A stretch of 64,000 bases of DNA, taken from Lactifluus volemus (lineage: Eukaryota; Basidiomycota; Agaricomycetes; Russulales; Russulaceae). The stretch is from the NCBI GenBank assembly GCA_022376515.1, contig WTXI01000010.1, forward strand, positions 62,001 to 126,000. The letters run 5' to 3'. Under the pieces are notes generated by a model. It had not been told where the DNA came from. It searched no databases and saw only the letters and a program-made list of their open reading frames with translations. Both the position numbers and the translations under genes were made by a program. Below are positions 10,954 through 22,162 of the stretch, one piece after another. How positions within the stretch are numbered: position 1 is the stretch's first letter; the number at the start of each line of letters is the position of its first letter.

Positions 10954-12193
10954 ATGACGACCCTTCCTCAAGTTCATCTTCCCGACGTCCTAACTCTGGT
11001 ACAATGGCCCACGCCTAGGAAGCTAAACCAGCACTATGCGGAAGTCAAGCTTGACTCCGACTCATGGTTGCGAAGCTTCGGAGCTTTCGACGACAGCTCG
11101 CAGAAAGCATTCGACAAGTGTAACTTCGGTCAGCTAGTGGCTTGTCTGTGATTTTCTTCTTAGCGACTAAAAAGGCACCCAGCACTCCTCTGCGGCCTCG
11201 GATATCCACTACTCGACAAAGGTTAGTCCGCATATGGTGAATCACAGATGAGACATCTCTGACGAATGACCAGATTGTTTCCGAGCTGCTTGCGATCTCA
11301 TGGCATTTATGTTCGCGGTCGACGAGTATACCGACAAGGTCGACAGCGATGGTGTCCGCGTCAATGTAGACACCGTCATGGATGCACTTCGTAATCCTCA
11401 CGTTGAACGCCCACCTGGGGAATCAAAGCTAGGAGAGATTGCGCGACAGTGAGCCTACATCCTCCATGAATCATCTCTGTCTCATTGATTATGATCATCG
11501 ATAGGTTCTCACTGCGTTGCATTGAAGTTACAAGTGTGTCGTCACAGAGACGATTCATCGCAGCATTTGAAGAGTATGTGCATGCGGTGATTGATGAGGC
11601 TGCCGATCGTGAAAAAGGGCGCATCCGTGGGATCGCAGATTACCTTGAACTCCGAAGGTTGACAATCGGCGGCTACCCTTCTTTTCTGTGCCTGGAACTA
11701 GGTCTAGATATTCCAGACGACGTCATGGAACACCCGGGAGTCAAGTCCTTGTTCAGCTTGCTCGCGGAGACCGTCGTATTTACTAATGTAAGTCATTCCA
11801 CCTAGATGCGTACACCTGTCTGACGACGTGGATCAGGATATGTACTCGTACAACGTCGAGCAGGCGAGAGGCGATAATCACAACATTATCGCCGTCGTCA
11901 TGAAGGAAAAGGGAGTAGATCTGGACGGTGCGCTCACCTGGGTAGCGGCATCATACGAAGAAGTTCTATCCAGATTCCAGGCGCAGCACCGCATGCTGCC
12001 TTCATGGGGACCTGCGATAGACGCTGCAGTTAACGAGCTCGTGGAAAGGTTACGCTTTTGGATTCGTGGGCATGACTGCTGGTCCTTCGAGTCTGAGAGG
12101 TATTTTGGGACCGAAGGGGTGGAGATCCAGACACTGAGGTCGATGACCTTGCTCCCAAAAGTGAAGGTGACACCTGCATCTGTAGTGGCTTAG
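10954..12193 (+). CDS. Sesquiterpene synthase 2 (tandem paralogue)
   Basis: Five exons: 10954-11128, 11183-11221, 11274-11448, 11505-11787, 11837-12193, giving 342 aa. Exons 2, 3 and 4 (39, 175 and 283 nt) and all four intron phases are identical to the upstream gene, so the two arose by tandem duplication. The aspartate-rich motif is DEYTD at 88-92. The NSE motif is NDMYSYNVE at 224-232, followed by QARGDNHNI. The RY pair is in ERYFG (312-313). All metal- and diphosphate-binding residues are intact. The first exon is five codons longer and the C-terminus shorter than in gene 1. The metal-binding DExxD differs only at its third position (Phe to Tyr), but helices around the active site differ more, so a different product is possible. 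The start was chosen by alignment with gene 1; an in-frame ATG at 10702 lies upstream of the TATA box. Confidence 0.9.
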
Positions 12194-13076
12194 ACCTAAA
12201 CTTGACCCGTTGACTCGACACATCCCTTTAGCGTAGATTCCTTTATTTTATATTGTGTTCAGATATATAGCCGATGATGATTATGGTAAAAAAGAGGTAG
12301 GCGGTCGCGATATCAGGGCTGGGTTGCATGGAGAAATCGCATATGCCTTTGTACCAGGCACAGCAGTGACGGCCGTGTCACGGCACAGGTCGTCAAGGTC
12401 AATCCTCCTAGCGCATGGGCGTGTTCGGTTGCAGTGGTTACCCGTAACATAGTAAGGTGGTCGATAGAACGGCGGAGAGTAAGTTGAGCGTGTGAGGTTA
12501 CATTACACCCTGGGCCTCCACCTGTAGGGCGCGGCCGGGAAGAAGTCATGAAAGCGCCGGGAAAACAGAACGACTCGGATAAATATTTAATTTTGAAGCT
12601 CTATATGACTTGTACGGAACGATTTCATAGGATACTACACCGGTACGGACGCCAGTGAGGCTCACGGACATGGCATGTATGTGAATTAGCATGACACAGC
12701 CCCGCACGTTGCAGTTAGCGAGAGAGTTGCCTAAATTCGTCAAGTATTGAGACTTCTCCCAATGTGCCAATGGGAAAAAAACTTGACGAATGGGCCCCGG
12801 AGAGGGAGTTCCGAATCATGGGGGGGCGAATTCGACATTTGGTGTTTATGGAAAGAACTTCTGCGCCATTGACGGGGGGCTTATTTCCTGTACACAGTAT
12901 GTGGACATTGTAAGAATGCGGCTCTTGTCAAGTGACCGAGACAACAGCTACGGAGTTTGTCGGAAACGGCTTCCGCAACTCGCAGCGGCCGAGCGCAGTG
13001 GGCGCTAAGCGCGGCATGTGGTCGCAATACATGTCCTGTCGACACCATCGCAACTTTGACTCCTCCGCTGCACAAC
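12194..13076. other. Intergenic
   Basis: No gene recognised; short overlapping frames only. It separates the terpene synthases from the F-box gene and presumably holds the F-box promoter. Confidence 0.5.
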
Positions 13077-14833
13077 ATGCCACTAGATTCATGTGCACTC
13101 GCCCTCCTCGACCTCCCAGCGGAGTTACTCATTCGTATTCTTTCGTATCTCTCTCTCATCGATTTGTGCGCTGTACAACGAACATGTCGCAAGATTCGCA
13201 TCATCGTCGCCGACAGCATGTACCTTCAGTATATCTTACTTGCTCAAATCAGTGGCGTTGACGACCACCTCCCTTCCGATTTCGCACTCCCCGAACGCAT
13301 CAAGCGTCTGAGATACCACGAACAATCATGGAATAACTTACAACTCAACGCCTTTCATAACTTTCCCTCCGACGTGGACCATTCCTATTCTCTTCAAGAT
13401 GACTACTTGATCTACAACTTGAGGAAGTCAGCTGGCACACTACAATATGGATACGTCGATCTTCGCTCTGCTGAGCCGAACGAGAAACTGCGATGGGTCA
13501 ATATCTTTATTGAACATATCTCCGTTCCAGTGGGGTTTGTGACAGCCGTAGACCATAATTTGGTCGTAGTCCTCAGGTATTGGGTCCCCTCTCATTTCCA
13601 GAGTTTGAGATCTCATGAGTTTTAGGACACAGTTTACCGACTCTGGTGCAATTGTGGAGCTCTCATTCCTTGAATTCACGACAGGCACACCTCATCCCCT
13701 TTCCTCGAGGCACAACGTGCGGCTACCCGTAAATACCATCCTTGATGTGGCCTACGCAGCTGTCGATATCCTTGGGGATTATGTCGTGACAACGGTGATG
13801 TCGGGACGCGACGTCTGTTGTCTTTACCTCGTCTCATGGAAATCGGGAGCCGTGACTCTTGTGAGTAACCTGTCCGTCCCTCTTGTTCATCTCCGGGCTC
13901 ACGAACCTTCAAAGCTTCGCGAGATAGAATTGTTACATAGGTTGACGCCATTTTGGGTTCCGAGGCTTGTGGTAATCGACAATAGCCTGATAATGCTGGT
14001 GAATTGCAAGATGACCAGCCTGGAGATTTGCAGGCTTGAGCTTGCCTCTCCAGACTCGGAACCGCGCCTGAAAACGGTGTGTTTACTCGAGTTTCCGGTT
14101 TTGCCCTTCTACGCTCTTGCCGTGTCAAAGGTCAGGAAGGAATGGATTCCGACCTCAGAATGCAACCCACTATCCCAACTCAGGCGGAAACGAGTCGTCC
14201 CTTTCCGTTCCTCCAAAGTCGGCACTATAGGACTCCTCCTCCTGGACCAGAAAATGACGTGCGCGGCCAGCGTTCGCGAACGGTCTAGATACTGGATGAC
14301 CATCTCCGTCGCCTCACTCCTCGCTTCCATCCCCCCTGACTCGAACGATGTGCGCGCTATACCCTGGGGGGACTGGGGGCCAGCTGCGACGCGCATCTTC
14401 AAATATCCCCACAGATGGGGGAATATTCTACCGAAACCAGCTGGCCCTTTCTGGATCATAGGCTTCTCCCCTTTAGTGGTACGCGATTATGACCCTCTGC
14501 GAACACGACGGGCAAAGGCAAAGTCGACAGAAGAGGTCATCACGTCGCACTCGCCATCACTCTCTAGGCCCCCGGTGTTTTCCCCGACCAAAGAATTAGG
14601 CCATTATTGGGTGGCGGGTGAAGTGGAGACGCGTTTGCCGTTTCGCGATGTCGCGGAGAAGAATTTACGTCCGCAACAGTACATTGGGATTATAGCAGAT
14701 AGAGAATGGATAATTGAGATTTCTGCCAGGGTACGTTTTTCTTCTCTGCGTTCATATTTGAACAGATTCTGATCTTGCATAGCCACAGGGTCAGGGAGCG
14801 GGGACTAATGTTGTCGTTTATCATGTAGGTTAG
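13077..14833 (+). CDS. F-box domain protein
   Basis: Three exons: 13077-13576, 13626-14730, 14783-14833, giving 551 aa. An F-box lies at the N-terminus (about residues 9-50, LLDLPAELLIRILSYLSLIDL, then a conserved Cys and Arg run). It would bind Skp1 and recruit substrates to an SCF ubiquitin ligase. The long rest of the protein has no recognised repeat but reads like the large family of Agaricomycete F-box proteins. The last intron is ambiguous. An acceptor at 14782 gives a 52-nt intron and a short tail ending VVVYHVG. Without splicing, the frame would stop at 14772. The spliced form is preferred because of intron length and phase. Confidence 0.8.
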
Positions 14834-16022
14834 ATGGCTGGTTGCTTGAGATACAGATACAATATAATCTGCTACACATACTACTACTCGTCATGTCAAG
14901 CACAAGCTTTTTGAACCCTTGGAATGCGAGTCGCTGAGAGAAAACTGATGAGCCATAGGGCTGGGTAGCACCAGATAAAATCTGTTGACAGATGGTCATA
15001 CACGAAATTTACCAGATGAGTCCTTAACAAGCTTAGCAGTTCAACGATGAGCACAAAATAATCGCCAGGTAGAGCTGGATGACAGGCTTGCCATGTTGGC
15101 TAGAAAAAACGTGCTCACTGTTTTGGGGTTTGGTTTCAACTGTGGGTATATGGCGCACGCGCCGTCTAACGTGAAGCTCCAGGGTTGAATTAATACACTT
15201 CCCGAGACATCCTTGGCTCGTCCATCTTGTAGTGTACGGGCAGCCACGCGGCTGGCTTCAAAATCTCGCTCTGTACTAGTGTTGCCATAAGTCTGGTGCT
15301 GGTGCAACTCGCACACAGACAATATCTGTCATCAACTCACCCTTCACTGGGAAAATGAGTTTTGCACTGGGTGCGACTAGCAAGTTGATTATAAATATTT
15401 TCCCAGTACAGTGTGAGTTGATAACAGATGCTGTACAGTGGTGCAGCACCAGCCTTGTGGCAACACCATCTCTGGTTATCTGTGGACAACATATTGTCCA
15501 TTCGTAGAGTCTTATGTGCATCTCTGGTATCGTAGGCATTGTAGTCAAGGTGAATGAAAAATGCATGTCATAGACGCACCATTGTCGACCGGAGACCGCG
15601 ATGTTCTTTCGGATGTGGGAACGTCGGGTCACAGGTCGTGAGCAGGACAAACCACGCTTGGCTTGGCACCGAACCTGTAGAGTACGCGGTGGCGGCCCTC
15701 GGTCGGGACAGTAACCCGAGGGTGTCGACAGGGTTCGGAAGACATCATGCAGAGCACAGAGAAAGGTCTCTGGACAACGGCAGTATCTGCGCAGAACATG
15801 TTGTATTGGTAATCAAGAGAAAGAAGACTGAAACTGCGATGTCCTACCGACCGACGCGATGGTTGTAGCCCGGACTGTATACTATATTGGAATGTAATAT
15901 GGATGAGTGATGTCCCTGTTTCAGGATAGCTGTACAGAAAGAGTTGGGGTGTTGGATGACGGGATATATATTAGGGTTACAATGAGTGGCGAGTGCAGCG
16001 GAAAATGGCCTTCCAATTAAAT
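14834..16022. other. Intergenic
   Basis: About 1.2 kb downstream of the F-box gene and downstream of ERV1 (tail-to-tail). Only short frames without recognisable domains are present. Confidence 0.5.
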
Positions 16023-16658
16023 CTAATCACAGCTCCCATCCTTAGGCCCGTCCTTCCACCGCTCGTCAACACGCGCACAATCAAAGGTCGGTTTCCCGAG
16101 CATAGCATTTATATCATTATGCGTCGCACAGAGCCACGCCGCGAGCGCGACACGCGAACGCACGTCGGGCGGCCGACGTTGCATGCGTACACTGAGGTCG
16201 TTCGCACAGTGGGAACACGGGTAGAGCTTCGGTAGCGAGTGAAGGAGTTGTAACATGTGCGCACGCTGTGTTGGAGTTGGTCTTTCAGGGTAGTACGCCG
16301 CCGTCGTGTGTAAGAACGTCCAGGTCGCACGTCCGAGCGAGTCGACGTCTGGTGGGCAATGTGCAGGCCGCGTGTCTTCTTCACTTGCTCCTCCCGCTAC
16401 TACCATCGCTGCAGAGGCGGTCGCAGACGCAATGGCATTCGCGGCATCGCCCGCCTTACTGCTCTTCTTCGTCGATGTCGTCGTCGTTTTGGACATCGTC
16501 GTCGTTGACGTCGGAGGTTTCCAATTGCGGAAGGAAGTGCAAATCTTGCAAGGTTTTCCATCAGGTCCAAGGACCATACCTGGAGGCAAGGGGACACGAG
16601 CAGAAGGTTTTTGAGAAGAAGAGGCAGTGGTGCTGTCGTCATTTGGGTTGTTGCTCAT
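16023..16658 (-). CDS. ERV1: FAD-linked sulfhydryl oxidase ERV1/ALR
   Basis: Single-exon, 211 aa. Erv1/ALR re-oxidises Mia40 in the mitochondrial intermembrane space, driving disulfide-dependent protein import and passing electrons to cytochrome c. The shuttle pair CxxC is at Cys37/Cys40 (KPCKIC). A Thr/Ser/Lys/Ala-rich linker of about 55 residues follows. The helical FAD-binding domain starts at LGRATWTFLHTTAAYYP, contains the catalytic CxxC at Cys148/Cys151 (YPCSHC), and ends with the structural pair Cys177/Cys194 flanking the HNDIN helix that binds FAD. Length is close to the fungal norm. The unusually long low-complexity linker may contain a simple-sequence expansion. Confidence 0.93.
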   Translation of the reverse strand: MSNNPNDDSTTASSSQKPSARVPLPPGMVLGPDGKPCKICTSFRNWKPPTSTTTMSKTTTTSTKKSSKAGDAANAIASATASAAMVVAGGASEEDTRPAHCPPDVDSLGRATWTFLHTTAAYYPERPTPTQRAHMLQLLHSLPKLYPCSHCANDLSVRMQRRPPDVRSRVALAAWLCATHNDINAMLGKPTFDCARVDERWKDGPKDGSCD

Positions 16659-19081
16659 CGTTGTGCTGGGGCTGCTGCTAGAACGGGCACGTGTACGTGG
16701 CTAGCTCGGAGTGTCCGATCCGGATCGCCGGGAGGCGGAGCGGCGGCGCCTCGCTTCGGAGCCTCAGACCCACGTGGCTTGACGCTCTGCTTCGTTCGTC
16801 GGCTGCTAAATTGCTGCAGGGATAATCGTGGTTCTGCTCACAATCATGATTGTGATTTTCTTATCTACATTGTAACTGTCTGTCCCCTATCAGCATGGGG
16901 TCGTCATACTCGCTCAGAACGGTATGCGAAAACGGACAACGGATACATGGCAACTACGCTGACTCAGCTGTCTTCCTTCAGGTTTCTTGCCCGGCGTGTA
17001 CCACTCATGCTCAGGCTCTTTCATGTAATTTGGATCAAAGGCCCCATAGCAGCGAACTTTCCTTTGTTCAAACGGAAATTAATAACACTATTTATCCCCT
17101 TCTATTCACAGGTCTCAACCAGTTGAGTTTGGGTGGTGTCCCAATCGGCCTTGTGCCCAATTTGTCGTGCTCTGAGTCCCTCACAAATCAAACTATCAAC
17201 AAGTGCAGCTCCTCAAGGATGTCATTTCACTCTCGTAAGAGCGCGACCATACTTCTGATCGCAGGTCCCAAGAAAATATGGACCTTCACTTACCTCCCAA
17301 ACTATCAAACTATCCGGGACTTAAAAATGCCAAGAGGTGAGTTTTTTCCGCTGCCATTTTGCCTCTTTACTGGCCGTGCCTTCACTAGCAAGTATCTCCG
17401 AGTCGTCAGGCATCGCCCGAGCTCTGTCAACGTAGATCGGCTCATCCTCCTCTCGTCACGTCCGCTTTTCTCAACCCTCTTTGGCTCCGATGGCGGTAGC
17501 GCGATGGCGGCCAAGTTCATTCCTGACTCACCAGCATGCATGAGGCCGAGGAACCAGGGCAGAAAGGGCAAAGTCCGCGGGCCTCCGGGCGCAAATTAGG
17601 AAAAAGCTGTTTTCTACGTACCATTAGTTACCCTTTTTTTTTTTTTGTTAAAATACGCCCGTTTAGTTGTCCGTGCAGCGCCCTAGAATTTCAATATCTC
17701 TCTCCCTCTTGCACTCATGCAGGGTTTCTTGAATTCGAACCACAACCATGGAAGGTTTTAACACACCAGGCAAGGGTGAGTGGTACATGATCATTGCATC
17801 TTTCTTGGACACCGCGGTCTCCTCCGCCCCAAATAGCAGCCAGCAACTACGACCCATGCATTATGGATACATGCCCATCCTTACGTGCCACATTTCCTAC
17901 TGCCTGATGAGTAGCTATTTTACCCAGGTCACGACCCACAATGCCCCTCCAGATCTTCCGACCAGTCAACAATGATATCTACGCATGCCAGTGCTCATCT
18001 CACACACCTTGCAGTATGAGCCTGGAGTGTCTAACTACCATCAGAATCTTGAATAGAACAAGCCTACTGAACAAGCTTCAACCACCACAAGTACCTCGGA
18101 CCCTTGGGAATAGGAACCCAACACGCAAGGTATGTGACCACTAATTGAAAGCTATGGCCAGTCACAACTTCTTTCCGGTGTTAGTAGGCCTAACCCTGCC
18201 AGATGCCAATGCATAGAGAGACTGGGGCCTCCAGAAGAGCTGTACTTGGTTCCGTGCAGCAATGAAGGGCGTCCCTGACACTGAATGTCCTTGTTAAGGA
18301 CAATGCCCTGAGTCCCATGCATCCCATCCGAGTCCCCACCTGTGTACAATGCATTTTCCCTCACCCCCGGCCACAAATCTAGTCTTACCCAAGTCAGTAG
18401 CTACTAGTAACATGCAGAGTACTTTGCCCCCAGAAAATATACTTTTCCATGAAATTTGAATTGTGTCGTAATCATGCAAACCGTGTGAGTGTAGGCGTCC
18501 CCCATGAATCATGTACAGTCCAATATCCCCCTTCTCTCCATATTATGACGCCATTCCCACTGGCACCGCCAGCGCAGGACCCCAATTTTCCCTTACAGCT
18601 GAGCTGGTATGCCAACCAGGGGCGTCCACGGCTGTACGGATTTCGAAGAACACCTATTGAGTGCAGTATGGCAGACGACGTACTCCGGACGAAGCCCGTC
18701 TAAGATTAGAAACTGAAATACGGCAGACAATTTTTGAGGACAAAGAATTTCGCGGTAGAAAGGAAATGGTGCCTACATCATCACCTGCCATTCCACCGAC
18801 AGTAGACGCTCATAACTGCTGGAGCTTCGTCCTTGGCCCTTGGGAGATCGGACAAATGAGAATTGAGGGTATGACTGCGTACTGAACTGTGATTGGATCG
18901 GCTGTTGAAACTGATACGGGACTGCGAAGGTACCCAGCGCCGAGTGTCTGGCTCCACTCTTTTTCGAGGTGAGAATGGCATTAATACAAGCCAAGGTTGA
19001 ACTTGTGAAAGACGATAGGGTAGATAAGGACCCTTACGGTCACATCCCTACCCACGGGCTCCTTTTCAACCCATCCCCATC
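16659..19081. other. Gene-poor stretch upstream of ERV1 and the ZIP gene
   Basis: About 2.4 kb. A 234-codon open frame at 16895-17599 has no recognisable domain or codon pattern and is most likely chance. T-rich tracts occur at about 17633-17646. It should hold the divergent promoters of ERV1 (minus) and the ZIP transporter (plus). Confidence 0.45.
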
Positions 19082-20485
19082 ATGTCTTCCACTGTCAACT
19101 GCGGTTCAGGGGGTGGATCCACAACTCACACAGGCCTTCGTATTGCCTCTCTTTTCATCATTTGGTTTGGTAGCACCTTGGGTGCTTCCTTCCCTATAAT
19201 CGCCCGCCGCTCCCGCTTTATTCGTGTCCCTCAGGGCCTATTCGAGTCTGTTTTCCTTTTTTTCTTTCTCTTCCAACCTTTCTTCTCATCCCTTGCCCAT
19301 CGATACAGATTCGCAAAATATTTTGGCTCGGGAGTCATCATCGCTACTGGATTTATTCATCTCCTTAGCCCTGGTATCAGCGAACTCACCTCCCCATGTC
19401 TGGGGGCTGCATGGCAAAACTACGTGCGTTTACCCGTCCTCAATTCGATGATCCATTCCGTCACCCGCTGATCATGATGGACGGCCGCGGTTATAGCCTT
19501 ATGCAGAGGCTCTTGCTCTTCTCTCATCTTTCGGCATATTTAGCATCGAGCTACTTGCCTTCCGCATTGGGACCGCCAGGCTGAAGAAGCTTGGGATCCG
19601 CCATGGTGCGTCTACCTTCTCTCTCATTATCACCAACCCCGGGCCTTCCCCTCAAAGAAAAGAGGTGTATATGCTAATACCTTGCCCTTTTCTCCCTCCC
19701 ATGCAGATGGACACGGACACGGACACGGAATGGACGCGTTGACTCGAGCAGAGGATTCTGCGGCAGCTGTCCCGGATATGGAAGCCGCCAATGTCGAAAA
19801 AAAAGAAAAGGATTTTAAAGCTGGAAATGGTGAAAGTAGTGATGAAGACGACTTGTTCGTTACAGACGAGAACGCCCTGGCCCAAATCATCGGGGTTGCC
19901 ATCCTCGAATTTGGTGTGGTCTTGCATAGGCACGTATGAATGTGTTGGATGCCCTTCATTTACTCCCTCTCGGCTGACCACGCCCTCGCCCTGCGTAGCG
20001 TCCTGATTGGCCTCACCTTGGCAGTCGACGAGAGGTTTATAACGCTATTCATTGTCATCGTCTTCCATCGTATGTAACGTCTATTTCTGAAATACCCTAC
20101 CAGACCGTTGATCGATGCGACAGAGATGTTTGAGGGACTCGGTGTCGGCTCCCGGCTCGCATTCCTCCGTCTCCCTCATAAATGGCGATATATGCCCGCC
20201 CTTGGTGCGATCCTTTACGGAATAACGACGCCGATAGGCATCGCAGTAGGCCTCGGTGTGCGCACGACGTACAATCCCGGTTCCACCAAGGCCAGTTTGA
20301 TCTCGGGAATACTCGACTCTCTCAGCGCAGGCATTCTGATTTATACCGGATTCGTCGAGCTGCTCGCACACGAATTCTTGTTCAACCCTGAGATGCGTGA
20401 TGCGAGCAACCTCAAGGTCTTGTATGCGCTCGGCTGCATGATGTTCGGGTGTGGTATCATGGCGTTGCTTGGCAAGTGGGCCTGA
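19082..20485 (+). CDS. ZIP-family zinc/iron transporter (ZRT-like)
   Basis: Six exons: 19082-19245, 19309-19423, 19497-19605, 19707-19929, 19999-20069, 20124-20485, giving 347 aa. ZIP proteins move Zn2+ (and related metals) into the cytosol across the plasma membrane or out of vesicles. Visible features in order: TM1 (ASLFIIWFGSTLGASFPII), TM2 (YFGSGVIIATGFIHLL), TM3 ending in LKKLGIRH, a His-rich cytosolic loop (HDGHGHGHG, then an acidic stretch), TM4 with the metal-site signature HSVLIGLTLAVDE, TM5 with FHQMFEGLGVG, then three more hydrophobic segments ending LLGKWA. Intron 4 (19930-19998) must use a GC donor to keep TM4 in frame. All signature histidines are present. Confidence 0.9.
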
Positions 20486-22162
20486 AGTACCAGATGCTGC
20501 GCGATTGCAAAACCTCCGATATGATATATAGATGGATGCGGCCAGCGATGCAACGACAGCAACACAACCTGGCAGGATTTTTCACGGATTTATATCAATC
20601 GGGTACGATAACTTATGATTATACGCTCTGTACGACTTGGCTATTCTGTTCAGTCTATCACAAACGCGCTTTTTGTTTTCCAATGATATAAACAACCAGT
20701 TTCGATCATTGTCCAACGAAGGGTGCTATCCAGCATCGAAAATCGATAAGAGAACCAGGTTTAGTAAGTTAGATTGGGCATAGGATAAAGTGCCTGAGCT
20801 TATGGTCTCATGACGGCCCCTCACTCAAACCTTACTTCCCAGAACTACTCGGACGGGCCCTTTCTCCATGGTTCGGAGCACCCGTGAAAGAAGTATGAGC
20901 TAGGAGGGTAAACGATGGCGTGCGTGCCACGGACATCAGCATCATTTCAAAAAAAAAAAAAAAACCCCCGATAAATGAGGGGAACCCAACCGCCATTTTA
21001 GGGTGACCTCAGGGGTGATCATAAAGTCTTCTTCATCTCATCCACAATTTTTTTTTTTTTTTGGGAGCGCTTCTCACTCATCGCGCTCCCTGTCTGTGCC
21101 TCGTTTCTGACAATAAATGGTAATATCGAAGGGGGACCGGGATTCTAAAAGTGAGCGCACTTCCCCCCGGTCGTACGATGGTGAACTTTTTTTTTATTGC
21201 ATAAAACTTTGGGAAACCAGGCCGCACCATCTCCCTTTTTTTTTTTCGAGTTGAATTCCTCTTACACTTCCCCCTTTTTTTTTGGTCTTTGATTTCGTCG
21301 CGATGGATCGTGGAATTCACGCGGAGGGGGATATGAAAGGTGGTGGAGTAAGTTAACTCTCACACTTCTTCACTGCGCTCATGAACTCACGTTTATGCCT
21401 CCACAAGTCTTGCTCGATAAAACGCGGTGAATAAAGTAGGGAGGACCAGCAGTGGGAGTTAAAAAGTGACGCGTCATAAGCGCCAGTCATTTCGCGAGTC
21501 GCAGCCCCTCCAGATCGTGCCTGAAACTGAAGAAATCTAGCCATTGTGTGATGCATACTTTGAGGCTAGAACAGTGGCAAGTCCGAGTTATCTGGGGGAT
21601 GATAGTTTGTAAGTGGTCTTGATGATAAAACCTGTTTACACTCTATCACCCCCCAGATTCTTTGTCTTGATATCGAGCCAGGCTCATTTTGTCTATGCCG
21701 AAGCAAATATTTGCGATATCTTTTCGGGGCTTTTTCTGGGTTCATGTGCTTCATTTGATGCGCTCGGGTCGAGTTGACATCAGGCTTGAGATGAGACCGG
21801 CAAGAGCGCTTGGGGTTGCCGAAGCGTCGCTTAGCGGTACGTGGACCACACATATCAACTGCACGCGAAGCACGCGCTGCTGACTGTGAGGGTACCCTGA
21901 CCCCTATATGTGGAAGCTTCTGCGATGCCCGCTGCTCAAAGTTGGTCCAAGCAGAGACAGTTCTCAGGTCTCGCTTCATTGATTTTGTACGTAGCGCGGT
22001 ACCTGACCTTAAGGAGAAATCTCGATCTTACTTACGTCAGCTGATCCGTGTAACCCAGGCAAAGGCTATCTTCACTGGAGGTTGTCATACATCACCGGTG
22101 CACGTAACGTAGCATGCCTCCGGGCCCAAACTATTTTTCTTAGAATCAAAATAAATATATGT
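20486..22162. other. Intergenic with A/T homopolymers
   Basis: About 1.7 kb between the ZIP gene and the CLC gene (tail-to-tail). It holds several poly-A and poly-T runs (around 20947, 21049, 21187, 21234, 21270). No gene was recognised; frames on both strands lack domains. Confidence 0.5.

Noticed and set aside
16895..17599. 234-codon open frame on the plus strand
   Set aside because: No domain, no family resemblance, no splice or promoter support; likely chance.
19934..19939. GT donor alternative for ZIP intron 4
   Set aside because: Using it with the same acceptor shifts the frame and destroys the TM4 signature.
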